From: DASVEG01 sp035540495
GTDB lineage: Bacteria > Actinomycetota > Acidimicrobiia > Acidimicrobiales > CADCTF01
NCBI GenBank assembly: GCA_035540495.1
Contig: DATLGL010000024.1
Location: forward strand, 1-64,000
DNA: 64,000 nucleotides
Reading direction: 5' to 3'
This document shows positions 16,177-24,600 of the stretch, one piece after another; within the stretch, counting starts at the first letter, position 1, and each line of letters begins with the position of its first letter. A program made the translations under genes and the position numbers. The notes under the pieces are model-generated. The model was not told the origin of the DNA and did no database searches. It saw nothing but the letters and a program-made list of their open reading frames with translations.

Positions 16177-18147
16177 TTGGAAGCTCTCGATCTCACCTGG
16201 CTGATCCCTGCCTTCCCGCTGGTCGGGTTCCTGACGCTGCTCGTCGCCGGGCGCCGCCTGGGCGACCCATGGGCGGGATGGCTGGCGACGGCGATGTGCG
16301 GCAGCGCCTTCGTGGCGACGGTGGCGATGTTCTTCGCCCTCGTCGCGGTCGACGGTCACGACCGCCACCACGTGACGACGCTGTTCACGTGGATCCCCGT
16401 CGGCGGCCTGCACGTCGACTTCGCCTTCCTCGCGGACCCGCTCAGCATCACGATGGCGCTGTTCGTCACCGGGATCGGCAGCCTGATCCACCTGTACTCG
16501 ATCGGCTACATGCACGGCGATCGCGACTTCCCCAGGTTCTTCACCTACCTGAACCTGTTCGTGTTCTCGATGCTCACGCTGGTGCTGGCCGACAACTTCC
16601 TCCTCAGCTTCCTCGGGTGGGAGGGTGTGGGCGCCTGCTCGTACTTCCTCATCTCGTTCTGGTTCACCCGGAACAGCGCGGCCGTCGCGGGCAAGAAGGC
16701 GTTCGTCACCAACCGGGTCGGTGACTTCGGGTTCATGGTCGCGATGTTCCTGATCTTCGCCACCGTCGGGTCACTCGACTACGCGACGGTGCTCGGCGAA
16801 GGCGTCGAGAGGATGACCGAGACCACCGCCACCGCCGTCGCGCTCCTCTTGTTCGTCGGCGCGTGCGGCAAGTCGGCCCAGCTTCCGCTCTACGTGTGGT
16901 TGCCCGACGCGATGGAGGGCCCGACTCCGGTCTCCGCCCTCATCCATGCCGCGACCATGGTCACCGCGGGTGTCTACCTGCTGTGCCGCGTCGCTCCGAT
17001 CCTCGAGCACGCGGATCCGATGGCGATGACGATCATCGCGTCGGTGGGCGCGCTCACCGCGTTGTTCGCCGCGACCGTGGCCTGCGCGCAGGACGACATC
17101 AAGAAGGTGCTCGCCTACTCGACCGTCAGCCAGCTCGGCTACATGGTGCTCGCGGTCGGTACGGGCAGCTTCGTCGCCGCCATCTTCCACATGGTCACCC
17201 ATGCGTTCTTCAAGGCGCTGATGTTCCTCGGTGCCGGGTCGGTGATCCACGGCCTGCACGAGGAGCAGGACATGAAGCGGATGGGTGCCCTCGCGAAGTG
17301 GATGCCGATCACGTGGTCGACCTTCATGGTCGGCTGGCTCGCCATCTCCGGCGTGCCTCCCTTCGCCGGCTTCTGGTCGAAGGACGAGATCCTCGCCGGC
17401 GCGTTCCTCGACAACAAGCTGCTCTGGCTGGTCGGGCTCGCGACGGCGTTCCTCACCGCGTACTACATGAGCCGTCAGGTCTTCCTCGTCTTCTACGGCG
17501 AGGAGCGGTGGCGGTCGCCGGAGCACGCAGGTGAGCACGACAAGGAGGAGCTCACGCACGCCGAGAAGTCGGTCGGCGGTCACGCCGACGACCACGGTGC
17601 CGGCCAGCCCCACGAATCGCCGTGGGTGATGACCGTCCCGCTCGTCGTACTGGCTGCGCTCTCCGTCGTGGGCGGCGCGCTCAACCTGCCGTTCGCCAAG
17701 TCGGTGATGTTCCTCGAGCACTGGCTCGAACCGAGCTTCGGCGACGCGCTCCACCCGCACGAGTTCGAGGGGTACACGCAGTGGTTCCTCGCACTGGCCG
17801 CGACCGCGGCCGCGGCCGGCGGCATCTTCCTCGCGTACTCGACGTGGTACCGCCGCCGCCCCGAGGAGCTCGCCAACCTCGAGCCCGAGCCGCTGAAGAA
17901 GGCGTGGTACGTCGATGCCGGGTACTCCGCCCTCATGGGAGGCCCCGGGCGCTGGATCGCCGACAAGACGGCGTACGTCGTCGACAAGGGCGTGATCGAC
18001 GGTGCGGTCAACGGTGTCGCCACGCTGGTGCGGGGCGGCGGTGACCAGCTCCGCAAGGTCCAGACCGGCTACGTCCGCAACTACGCCGTCGGCATCGCAG
18101 CCGGCGTCGTGGTCCTGCTCGCCTACACGTTGGTGAGGACGATCTGA
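16177..18147 (+). CDS. nuoL: NADH-quinone oxidoreductase subunit L, operon 1
   Basis: A 656-residue antiporter-like proton-pumping subunit at the tip of the membrane arm, with the long lateral helix near the C terminus. The GWEGVGACSYFLI segment (conserved Glu), the LPLYVWLPDAMEGPTPVSALIHAATMV signature and the lysine of KAFVTNRVGD are present. Between about residues 447 and 483 lies a His/Glu/Asp-rich hydrophilic loop just before an HESPWVM segment; NuoL of the second operon also has a His-rich stretch before HESP. The start is a rare TTG at 16177, supported by AGAGG about nine bases upstream and only four bases after the nuoK stop. Confidence 0.93.
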   Translation: MEALDLTWLIPAFPLVGFLTLLVAGRRLGDPWAGWLATAMCGSAFVATVAMFFALVAVDGHDRHHVTTLFTWIPVGGLHVDFAFLADPLSITMALFVTGIGSLIHLYSIGYMHGDRDFPRFFTYLNLFVFSMLTLVLADNFLLSFLGWEGVGACSYFLISFWFTRNSAAVAGKKAFVTNRVGDFGFMVAMFLIFATVGSLDYATVLGEGVERMTETTATAVALLLFVGACGKSAQLPLYVWLPDAMEGPTPVSALIHAATMVTAGVYLLCRVAPILEHADPMAMTIIASVGALTALFAATVACAQDDIKKVLAYSTVSQLGYMVLAVGTGSFVAAIFHMVTHAFFKALMFLGAGSVIHGLHEEQDMKRMGALAKWMPITWSTFMVGWLAISGVPPFAGFWSKDEILAGAFLDNKLLWLVGLATAFLTAYYMSRQVFLVFYGEERWRSPEHAGEHDKEELTHAEKSVGGHADDHGAGQPHESPWVMTVPLVVLAALSVVGGALNLPFAKSVMFLEHWLEPSFGDALHPHEFEGYTQWFLALAATAAAAGGIFLAYSTWYRRRPEELANLEPEPLKKAWYVDAGYSALMGGPGRWIADKTAYVVDKGVIDGAVNGVATLVRGGGDQLRKVQTGYVRNYAVGIAAGVVVLLAYTLVRTI

Positions 18148-19715
18148 TGCACGCGCTCCTCGCTGTCGCCGAGGCTCACGGGTCGTCGTCGCCCGAGTTC
18201 CCGCTCCTCACCGCACTCATCCTCCTGCCCGCGATCGGCGCGCTGCTGCTCGCGCTCATCCCCCGTGAGCAGGAGTCGCTGCTCAAGCTCGCGGGCTTCG
18301 GGTTCGCCCTCGCCACCGGCGTCCTCAGCGTCATCCTCGCCACCTCGTTCGAGGCCCACGGCGAGACGTTCCAGTTCCTCTCGCAGCACGAGTGGATCCC
18401 CGAACTCGGCGTGCAGTGGAAGCTCGGTGTCGACGGCATCTCGCTGTGGCTCGTCGTGCTCACCGGCATCCTCTTCCCGATCGCGCTCGTCGGGCCGAAC
18501 GTGCACAAGGACGTGAAGAGCTACACGGCCTGGCTGCTGTTGCTCGAAGCCGGTTGCATGGGCGTGTTCGTCGCCCTCGACCTGCTGGTGTTCTTCTTCT
18601 TCTTCGAGCTCGTGCTCGTCCCGATGTACTTCCTCATCGCGGGCTGGGGATACGAGGGTCGCCAGTACGCGTCGCTGAAGTTCTTCCTCTACACCCTCTT
18701 CGGCTCGGCGTTCCTGCTCGTCGGGATGGTCGCCCTCGCCTTCCTCCACCAGCGGGCCACCGGCACCATCACCTTCGACGTCGTCGAGCTGGCCGAGAGC
18801 CAGTCGATCGCGTCGTCGACCGCGCGATGGATCTTCCTCGCCTTCTCCTTGGCCTTCGCGGTGAAGGTGCCGCTGTTCCCCGTCCACACGTGGCTGCCCG
18901 ATGCGCACACCCAGGCGCCCACCGCTGGTTCGGTGATCCTGGCCGGCGTGCTGCTGAAGCTCGGCACGTACGGCCTCGTCCGCTTCGGGCTCTACCTGTT
19001 TCCCGAGGCCGCGGTCGACCTGGCGCCGCTCATGCTCACCCTCGCGGTGATCGGCATCGTGTACGGCGCGGTGGTGGCGACGATGCAGAAGGACCTCAAG
19101 CGGCTCGTCGCGTACTCGTCGGTCGCGCACCTGGGCTTCATCGTCCTCGGCACGTTCGCCTTCACCAACCAGGCGATCACCGGTGGCGTGCTCCAGATGG
19201 TCAACCACGGCATCTCTACCGGTGCGCTCTTCCTGCTCGTCGGGATGATCTACGAGCGACGCCACACCCGCCAGATCGACGAGCTCGGCGGCCTGCAGCG
19301 CCCGGCACCCGTGCTGGCCGCCGTCTTCACGGTCGTGATGCTGAGCTCGATCGGCCTTCCTCTGCTCAACGGGTTCGTGGGCGAGTTCCTCATCCTCATC
19401 GGCACCTTCGTCACCCATCGTTGGTGGGCCGTCGTCGGCACCACCGGGGTGATCCTCGCCGCGCTCTACCTGCTGTGGGCCTACCAGCGGGTGTTCCACG
19501 GCGAGCCGGAGGGCGAGAACGCCACCATCCCCGACATGACGTGGAAGGAGCGGGCCGTCATGGCGCCGCTCCTGCTGATGATCGTGTTCCTCGGCGTGTA
19601 CCCGAAGCCGGTCATCGAGCGCATCGAGCCGTCGGTCGAGCGGCTCATCGCCCACGTCGAGCAGCACAGCGACTTCGAACAGCCCGGCGTGGCTTCTGGA
19701 GGTGAAGGCGAGTGA
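18147..19715 (+). CDS. nuoM: NADH-quinone oxidoreductase subunit M, operon 1
   Basis: A 522-residue antiporter-like subunit with about 14 helices. The LVFFFFFELVLVPMYFLIAGWG segment (conserved pumping Glu), the LFPVHTWLPDAHTQAPTAGSVILAG signature and the KRLVAYSSVAHLGFI motif are intact. The ATG overlaps the last base of the nuoL stop. The C terminus is hydrophilic. Confidence 0.93.
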   Translation: MHALLAVAEAHGSSSPEFPLLTALILLPAIGALLLALIPREQESLLKLAGFGFALATGVLSVILATSFEAHGETFQFLSQHEWIPELGVQWKLGVDGISLWLVVLTGILFPIALVGPNVHKDVKSYTAWLLLLEAGCMGVFVALDLLVFFFFFELVLVPMYFLIAGWGYEGRQYASLKFFLYTLFGSAFLLVGMVALAFLHQRATGTITFDVVELAESQSIASSTARWIFLAFSLAFAVKVPLFPVHTWLPDAHTQAPTAGSVILAGVLLKLGTYGLVRFGLYLFPEAAVDLAPLMLTLAVIGIVYGAVVATMQKDLKRLVAYSSVAHLGFIVLGTFAFTNQAITGGVLQMVNHGISTGALFLLVGMIYERRHTRQIDELGGLQRPAPVLAAVFTVVMLSSIGLPLLNGFVGEFLILIGTFVTHRWWAVVGTTGVILAALYLLWAYQRVFHGEPEGENATIPDMTWKERAVMAPLLLMIVFLGVYPKPVIERIEPSVERLIAHVEQHSDFEQPGVASGGEGE

Positions 19716-21238
19716 CCCGCCTGCTCGCCCAGCAGGGCGGCGGCCTCGGGCCGCTGACGATGCCGGAGGTCGTCTACTCCGACATCGGCCCGATGATCGT
19801 GCTCACCGTCGGCGCGCTGGCACTGCTGACGATCGCCTCGTTGGTGCGCAGCCGCCCCGGCCGTGGGTTCTACGCGCTGTTCACCCTCGTCACCTGCGCC
19901 GTCGCGCTCGCGTCCGCCGCCTGGCTCTGGTTCGACGTGCAGGACGAGGGTGCCCGCTTCGCGTTCGCCAACATGGTCGCGGTCGACGGCTTCGCCGTCT
20001 TCTTCTACGTCGTGATCGCGCTGGCGATCGCGCTGGCAGCACTTCTGGCCGAGGGATATCTCGATCGCGAGTCGCTCGACGGCCCGGAGTTCTACGTCCT
20101 CGCGCTGCTGTCCGGAGCGGGCGGGATGCTCATGGCCAGCGCGAACGACCTGATCGTGGTGTTCCTCGGTCTGGAGACGCTGACGATCTCGTTGTTCGTG
20201 CTCGCGGGCTTCCACCGCCGCCGGGCTGCGTCCGGCGAAGCGGCGATGAAGTACTTCGTGCTGTCTGCGTTCTCGTCCGCGTTCCTGCTGTACGGCATCG
20301 CCCTCACCTACGGCGCGACCGGCACCACGAACCTCGCCGGCATCGCGCAATGGCTGGCGGCGAACGTCGCCTTCGACTCGGGTCTGCTCCTCGTCGGCGT
20401 GGCGCTGCTCGTCGTCGGCTTCGGGTTCAAGGTCGCGGCGGTGCCGTTCCACACCTGGACGCCCGACGTGTACCAGGGATCGCCGACGCCGGTCACCGCG
20501 TTCATGGCGGGCGCATCGAAGGCTGCGGGCTTCGCGGCGTTCCTCCGGGTCTTCTTCTCGACGTTCCACACGATCGAGGTCGATTGGCGTCCGCTCGTGT
20601 GGGGGCTCGCGGTGCTCAGCCTGCTCGTCGGCTCGGTGCTGGCCATCGTCCAGACCGACGTCAAACGCATGCTCGCCTACAGCTCGATCAGCCACGCCGG
20701 GTACGTGCTCGTCGGCCTCGAGGCGGCGAACGAGCGCGGCGTGGCCGGCGCGCTCTTCTACCTGCTCGCGTACACGTTCATGGTCATGGGTTCGTTCGCG
20801 GTGGTGACGCTGGTCGCGCGGAAGGGCGACAACGCCACGAAGCTCGACGACTTCCGCGGCCTTGCGCAACGCCGGCCGGCGCTGGCAATCGCCATGACCG
20901 TCCTGCTGCTCGCCCAGGCCGGCGTTCCGTTCACATCGGGCTTCCTCGCCAAGTTCTACGTGATCAGCGCGGCTGTCGAACGCGAGTCGTACGCCATCGC
21001 GCTGATCGCGATGCTTGCCGCCGTCGTCGCCGCGTTCTTCTACCTGCGCCTCGTGCTGGTGATGTACTCGACCGACGGCGCCGAGGATGCAGCCGGCGCC
21101 ACCACATCGCGCCTGCCGGTTCCGTTCTCCGCCGGCATCGCCATCGCGGCAACGGTCGTGTTCACGCTCCTGGCCGGGTTTCCCGTGGCCTCCGGCGCGT
21201 TCTTCGAGTTCGCCCGAGATGCGACGTTGATCTTCTGA
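19712..21238 (+). CDS. nuoN: NADH-quinone oxidoreductase subunit N, operon 1
   Basis: A 508-residue antiporter-like subunit closing operon 1. It shows the LIVVFLGLETLTISLFVLAGF segment with the pumping Glu, VPFHTWTPDVYQGSPTPVTAFMA and KRMLAYSSISHAGYVLVG. GTG start overlapping the nuoM stop by four bases (GTGA). After the stop come 77 non-coding bases with three CTGAAG hexamers but no clear hairpin terminator. Confidence 0.93.
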   Translation: MTRLLAQQGGGLGPLTMPEVVYSDIGPMIVLTVGALALLTIASLVRSRPGRGFYALFTLVTCAVALASAAWLWFDVQDEGARFAFANMVAVDGFAVFFYVVIALAIALAALLAEGYLDRESLDGPEFYVLALLSGAGGMLMASANDLIVVFLGLETLTISLFVLAGFHRRRAASGEAAMKYFVLSAFSSAFLLYGIALTYGATGTTNLAGIAQWLAANVAFDSGLLLVGVALLVVGFGFKVAAVPFHTWTPDVYQGSPTPVTAFMAGASKAAGFAAFLRVFFSTFHTIEVDWRPLVWGLAVLSLLVGSVLAIVQTDVKRMLAYSSISHAGYVLVGLEAANERGVAGALFYLLAYTFMVMGSFAVVTLVARKGDNATKLDDFRGLAQRRPALAIAMTVLLLAQAGVPFTSGFLAKFYVISAAVERESYAIALIAMLAAVVAAFFYLRLVLVMYSTDGAEDAAGATTSRLPVPFSAGIAIAATVVFTLLAGFPVASGAFFEFARDATLIF

Positions 21239-21260
21239 AGTTGCTGAAGCTTTCCTGAAG
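21235..21260 (+). repeat. Three CTGAAG hexamers downstream of nuoN
   Basis: CTGAAG occurs at 21235-21240, 21244-21249 and 21255-21260, the first overlapping the nuoN stop. Spacing is 9 and 11 bases, close to one helical turn, as in direct-repeat sites for response regulators. It lies 55 bases before the gene at 21316. Chance is not excluded. Confidence 0.25.
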
Positions 21261-21315
21261 ACCACTCTCCGCGGTTGAGGAACGGCGTTTCGGGTACCGA
21301 TGCTCCGAACACGCC

Positions 21316-21786
21316 ATGAACCCTCGCCCTGCCGTCAGCACGCTCGTCGCTGCGCCGATCGTCTCCGCCGCCCGGACGGCGCTGACATTCGGTGAACGCG
21401 AGCAGACGCTCGACTGCCTGTACGTCGAGGTCGACGCGAAGGCTCGCCCCGACGTCGCGAACTTCCTCGCCGGCTGGCGGCGGTGCTGCGACGCGGCGTC
21501 GATCGATTGGCGTTCGGTCCGCCGCCCCCAGTCGGCACTCGTCGGGATCGAGCTCCGTGCGTGCTGCGACGAACGAGCCGAGTCGCTGCGGCTGGTGTTC
21601 GACATCCGTCGAGACCGGGCGGCGCTCGACGCGCTGGTCGAGACCGAGGCGCTCGTGGTCGGGAACCGTCCGTACGGGCGCTTCGCGAACTCCATCGCCG
21701 CGTACGGCATCGACGGGTCGGCCGTTCGTGCCGCGATGAAGGCTGCGCACCGCAGCCTCGAGCAGTTGAACGCATACGCGTCCTGA
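21316..21786 (+). CDS. Unassigned small protein
   Basis: A 156-residue, probably cytoplasmic protein with mixed alpha/beta composition and no membrane helix or signal peptide. It holds paired cysteines at about 57-58 (RRCCDAA) and 83-84 (ACCDE), but no metal-binding spacing that I recognise. The reading frame has the usual GC-biased third positions of the neighbourhood, which supports it being coding. It lies alone between nuoN and the ClpP-like gene, 39 bases before the latter, in the same direction. I cannot assign a function. Confidence 0.6.
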   Translation: MNPRPAVSTLVAAPIVSAARTALTFGEREQTLDCLYVEVDAKARPDVANFLAGWRRCCDAASIDWRSVRRPQSALVGIELRACCDERAESLRLVFDIRRDRAALDALVETEALVVGNRPYGRFANSIAAYGIDGSAVRAAMKAAHRSLEQLNAYAS

Positions 21787-21800
21787 GTTCCTCCAGAACT
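21786..21800. repeat. Short inverted repeat upstream of the ClpP-like gene
   Basis: AGTTC, five bases, then GAACT: a perfect 5-bp dyad covering the stop region of the preceding gene, 25 bases before the GTG at 21826. It could be an operator; the half-sites are in the opposite orientation to an actinobacterial LexA box. Confidence 0.2.
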
Positions 21801-21825
21801 GGCTGCGGGTGCCGAATGCACCTAC

Positions 21826-22554
21826 GTGGCCACGAAGAAGCTGCGTGCCGTCGCCGCGTCCGATCTGACGCAGGTCTTCACCGACGTCCCCGATGACGAC
21901 GTCGTCCTGCCGTCGGGACCCGTTCCGGAGAACCTGACCGATCAGCGCACCTGGCTCGAGGTCAAGAAGCTCCAGCTCGAGACGGAGCGCACGCGCCTCG
22001 ACCTCGCCTCGGCCCGTCGACGCGAACGTGACGCGCGGGCTGATGCAAGCGAGGCCCACGTCTACACGTTCTACGCACCCGTCGACGCGGAGTCGGTGGC
22101 CGCCTGCCTCGCCGAGCTCGGGCAGTGGAGCCGGCGGGAGCCGGGCTCGCCCATCACGATCATCTTCAACTCTCCGGGCGGATCGGTGCTCGACGGCCTC
22201 GCGCTGTTCGACTACCTGCGCCGGCTCCGGACGACGGGGCACCACGTCACCACGGTTGCGCTCGGGCGCGCCGCGTCGATGGGAGCGGTGCTCCTCCAGG
22301 CCGGCGATCGTCGCATGATCGGCGCCAACGCCTTCCTGCTCATCCACGAGGTCTCCAACGCGAGCGCGGGCAAGGTGAGCGAGCTGGAGGACGGCGTCGA
22401 CTTCACCCGCAAGCTCCAGAAGCGTCTTCAGGCGATCCTCGCCGACCGATCGACCCTGACGGAACAGCAGATCGCCCGGCGATGGGTCCGGAAGGAGTGG
22501 TGGCTCGACGCGGAGGAAGCCGTCACGCTCGGCTTCGCCGACGAGGTGCTCTAG
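21826..22554 (+). CDS. ClpP-like serine protease (S14 family) with an N-terminal coiled-coil extension
   Basis: A 242-residue protein. Residues 78-242 match the ClpP/crotonase-like protease fold: FNSPGGSVLDGLALFDYL at 114-131, the catalytic Ser151 in GRAASMGAV, and catalytic His174 in LIHEVS. A candidate for the third triad residue is the Asp in EWWLDAEEAVTLGFADEV near the C terminus. Residues 40-75 are highly charged and look like a coiled coil, which ordinary ClpP lacks; the housekeeping propeptide is also absent. No ClpX or ClpC gene lies nearby. It may act on its own substrates or as a non-canonical ClpP partner. The start is a GTG. The patatin gene follows after 17 bases with its own probable promoter. 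Confidence 0.8.
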   Translation: MATKKLRAVAASDLTQVFTDVPDDDVVLPSGPVPENLTDQRTWLEVKKLQLETERTRLDLASARRRERDARADASEAHVYTFYAPVDAESVAACLAELGQWSRREPGSPITIIFNSPGGSVLDGLALFDYLRRLRTTGHHVTTVALGRAASMGAVLLQAGDRRMIGANAFLLIHEVSNASAGKVSELEDGVDFTRKLQKRLQAILADRSTLTEQQIARRWVRKEWWLDAEEAVTLGFADEVL

Positions 22555-22557
22555 CCC

Positions 22558-22563
22558 TAACCT
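22558..22563 (+). promoter_or_regulatory. -10 box of a leaderless promoter for the patatin gene
   Basis: TAACCT ends 8 nt before the GTG at 22572, matching TANNNT, and no ribosome binding site lies between. Confidence 0.45.
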
Positions 22564-22571
22564 CACCGCCC

Positions 22572-24212
22572 GTGCTGGAGGAGCGGTTGCGTGCGGTGCC
22601 GCTGTTCCGCACCCTGCCCGCCGACCGCCTGACGGAGCTCGCTGAGGCGCTCGTGCCGGTGTCGTTCGCCGCCGGCGACGTCGTCTTCCGCCTCGGTGAT
22701 CCGGCCGACGCGCTCTTCCTCGTCGACGAGGGGCACGTCGAGGTCATGCGTGGTGGTGTGACCGTCGCGATGCTCGGGCCCGGCAGCTTCGTCGGCGAGA
22801 TGGGCCTGCTCCTCGACGAGGTGCGCAGCGCCGACCTGCGAGCCGCGAGCGAGGTCGCGCTCTGGTCGCTCGAGAAGGAAGCCGTCAGCCGCCTGCTTTC
22901 GGAGCACCCGGACCTCGTCGTGGAGCTGAGCCGGCAGCTGTCGGCTCGGCTGGCCGCGACGACAAGCCGCATCGGGGCCGCCGACGTGCCGCCCACGGTC
23001 ACCGCGGTCTGGGGCGAGCAACGGCTCGGGCACTTCGTCGACGAACTCGCCGCGGTCCTCGGCCGTCCTCCGGCCCTCGTCCGCCCCGGCGAGTCCCTCC
23101 CGGCGGCAGCCGCCGAGACACCGCACGTGCTCGCGCTCGTCGACGCGGCTGGCGGGCGCGAGGCGCGAACGGTCCTGCGCCGGGCCGCCCACGTCGTGTG
23201 TCTGCAGTCGCCGCCGGAGTGGGTCGTTCGCCGCCACTCCGGCTGGCGGGTCGTGCGCTGCGACGGGAAGGTGTCGCTGGCGCGTGCGGCGCGCATCGTC
23301 GCCGGAAGGTCGGTCGGGCTCGCGCTCTCGAGCGGGGGCAGCAAGACCGTCGCCCACATCGGCGCCGTCGACGTGCTGCGCCAGTCGGACGTGCCGGTCG
23401 ATGTCGTCGCCGGGTCGTCAGGCGGATCGCTGGTGGCGGTCGCTGTCGCCGCTGGCATCGGCCGGGAGACGATGGTGCGCAACCTCGGTGAGCTGGCCGA
23501 CCTCCTGAACGTTCGGCGGTGGGACGTCAACGTCCCGCCCCGTACCGGCGTCATCAAGGGTCGCCGCCTCCGCGACGCCATAGACCGCTGGTTCGAAGGC
23601 CGGACGTTCGACGACCTGCTGCTACCCGCGTGCGTCGTCGCCACCGACCTCGCCACCGGCGCCGAAGTGATCATCGACTCCGGCCCCGTCGCCGACGCGA
23701 TCCGCGCCAGCCTGTCGATTCCCGGGGTGTTCGATCCGTGGGTCGTCGCCGGGCGGCCCGCCATCGACGGCGCCGTCGTCGACCCGCTCCCGACCACCGT
23801 CGTGCGCGATCGCGGTGCAGCCATCGTCGTGGCGTCGAACGTCGCAGGCAAGGCCGAGCTCGACGAGCCGGCGTCCGAGCTCGCGGAGACCCCGGGCGTG
23901 ATGCAGACGATGCTGCGGATGATCAACTTGATGGAGCGCGAGCTCCTGAAGGCGCAGCTGCCGCTGGCCGACGTCGTGATCCGGCCCCGCGTCGCCGCGA
24001 ACTACAGCTTCGACTTCACCCGCATCGACGAGTTCGTCGCCGAAGGGGAGCGAGCGGCGCGAGCGACGCTCGACTCACTGCGTCGCGAGGGCAGCGTCCT
24101 GTTCCCGGAGGCGGCGGGCGAGCCCCGCCAGCAGCCGTTCGTTCAGCGCCGGCACCTCGCGCAGCAGGGCGCGGAACGACCGAGCGCTGATCGCGGCGAG
24201 GGTGACCGGTGA
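22572..24212 (+). CDS. Cyclic-nucleotide-binding domain plus patatin-like phospholipase
   Basis: A 546-residue protein. Residues about 1-125 form a cyclic-nucleotide-binding (CNB) domain, with GDVVFRLGDPADALFLVDEG and GSFVGEMGLLLDEVRSADLRA in the phosphate-binding region. A linker of about 120 residues follows, then a patatin domain (about 252-515). The nucleophile is Ser283 in GSSGG and the dyad Asp is Asp399 in IDGA. The oxyanion loop reads SSGGSKTVAHIG instead of the usual GGGARG-type sequence, so activity may be altered. The layout resembles neuropathy-target-esterase-type lysophospholipases with a ligand switch. The GTG start is chosen from the leaderless promoter and the position of the CNB fold. 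The last 46 codons lie opposite the end of the next, convergent gene and look low in conservation. Confidence 0.85.
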   Translation: MLEERLRAVPLFRTLPADRLTELAEALVPVSFAAGDVVFRLGDPADALFLVDEGHVEVMRGGVTVAMLGPGSFVGEMGLLLDEVRSADLRAASEVALWSLEKEAVSRLLSEHPDLVVELSRQLSARLAATTSRIGAADVPPTVTAVWGEQRLGHFVDELAAVLGRPPALVRPGESLPAAAAETPHVLALVDAAGGREARTVLRRAAHVVCLQSPPEWVVRRHSGWRVVRCDGKVSLARAARIVAGRSVGLALSSGGSKTVAHIGAVDVLRQSDVPVDVVAGSSGGSLVAVAVAAGIGRETMVRNLGELADLLNVRRWDVNVPPRTGVIKGRRLRDAIDRWFEGRTFDDLLLPACVVATDLATGAEVIIDSGPVADAIRASLSIPGVFDPWVVAGRPAIDGAVVDPLPTTVVRDRGAAIVVASNVAGKAELDEPASELAETPGVMQTMLRMINLMERELLKAQLPLADVVIRPRVAANYSFDFTRIDEFVAEGERAARATLDSLRREGSVLFPEAAGEPRQQPFVQRRHLAQQGAERPSADRGEGDR

Positions 24213-24515
24213 CGCCGCCGACACCGTGGCGTTTCGGGGCGCAGGGTCGAGCACGGCGAGCTCGCCGAACCACGCGCCGGGCTGGAGCGTCGACACCTTG
24301 CGGCTGCGGGTGCCGTTGCCACGCCGGCGCACCGTCGCCTCCCCGGTCAGCAGGACGAAGAACGTGTCGGCGTGCTCGCCCTCCTCCACGAGGACGGTGT
24401 CAGCTGGCGCGTCGACCTCCACCGCATGGCGGGCCACGATCTTGAGGTCGTTCTTCGAGCACGCCGCGAACAGCGGCACGTCAGCGAGGTGCTGCACGAG
24501 CGTTGCCTGCTTCAT
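24075..24515 (-). CDS. Small cyclic-nucleotide-binding domain protein
   Basis: A 146-residue protein made of one CNB domain (Crp/regulatory-subunit fold). FVLLTGEATV and GAWFGELAVLDPAPRNATVSA correspond to the beta-roll and phosphate-binding cassette; no helix-turn-helix or catalytic domain follows, so it is not a Crp-type transcription factor. The ATG at 24515 is followed directly by the start of the fold. A GATACT box 7 nt upstream may drive a leaderless transcript. Its last 138 bases overlap the end of the convergent patatin gene on the other strand. Two CNB proteins facing each other suggest a shared second-messenger input, but that is an inference. Confidence 0.8.
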   Translation of the reverse strand: MKQATLVQHLADVPLFAACSKNDLKIVARHAVEVDAPADTVLVEEGEHADTFFVLLTGEATVRRRGNGTRSRKVSTLQPGAWFGELAVLDPAPRNATVSAASPVTLAAISARSFRALLREVPALNERLLAGLARRLREQDAALATQ

Positions 24516-24587
24516 GGCCCCGAGTATCGCCTGCGAAAGCTGGTCCCATCTGTCCATCTGGTGACAGTTCGTCCGGTCTGTCGTCCG

Positions 24588-24593
24588 TATGGT
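24588..24593 (+). promoter_or_regulatory. -10 box of a leaderless promoter for the MMPL gene
   Basis: TATGGT ends 7 nt before the ATG at 24601. It overlaps an earlier in-frame ATG at 24589, which argues for 24601 as the real start. Confidence 0.45.
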
Positions 24594-24600
24594 CGCTCCC

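Noticed and set aside
21786..21800. GTTC-N5-GAAC as an SOS (LexA) box
   Set aside because: The actinobacterial box is GAAC-N4-GTTC; the half-sites here face the other way.
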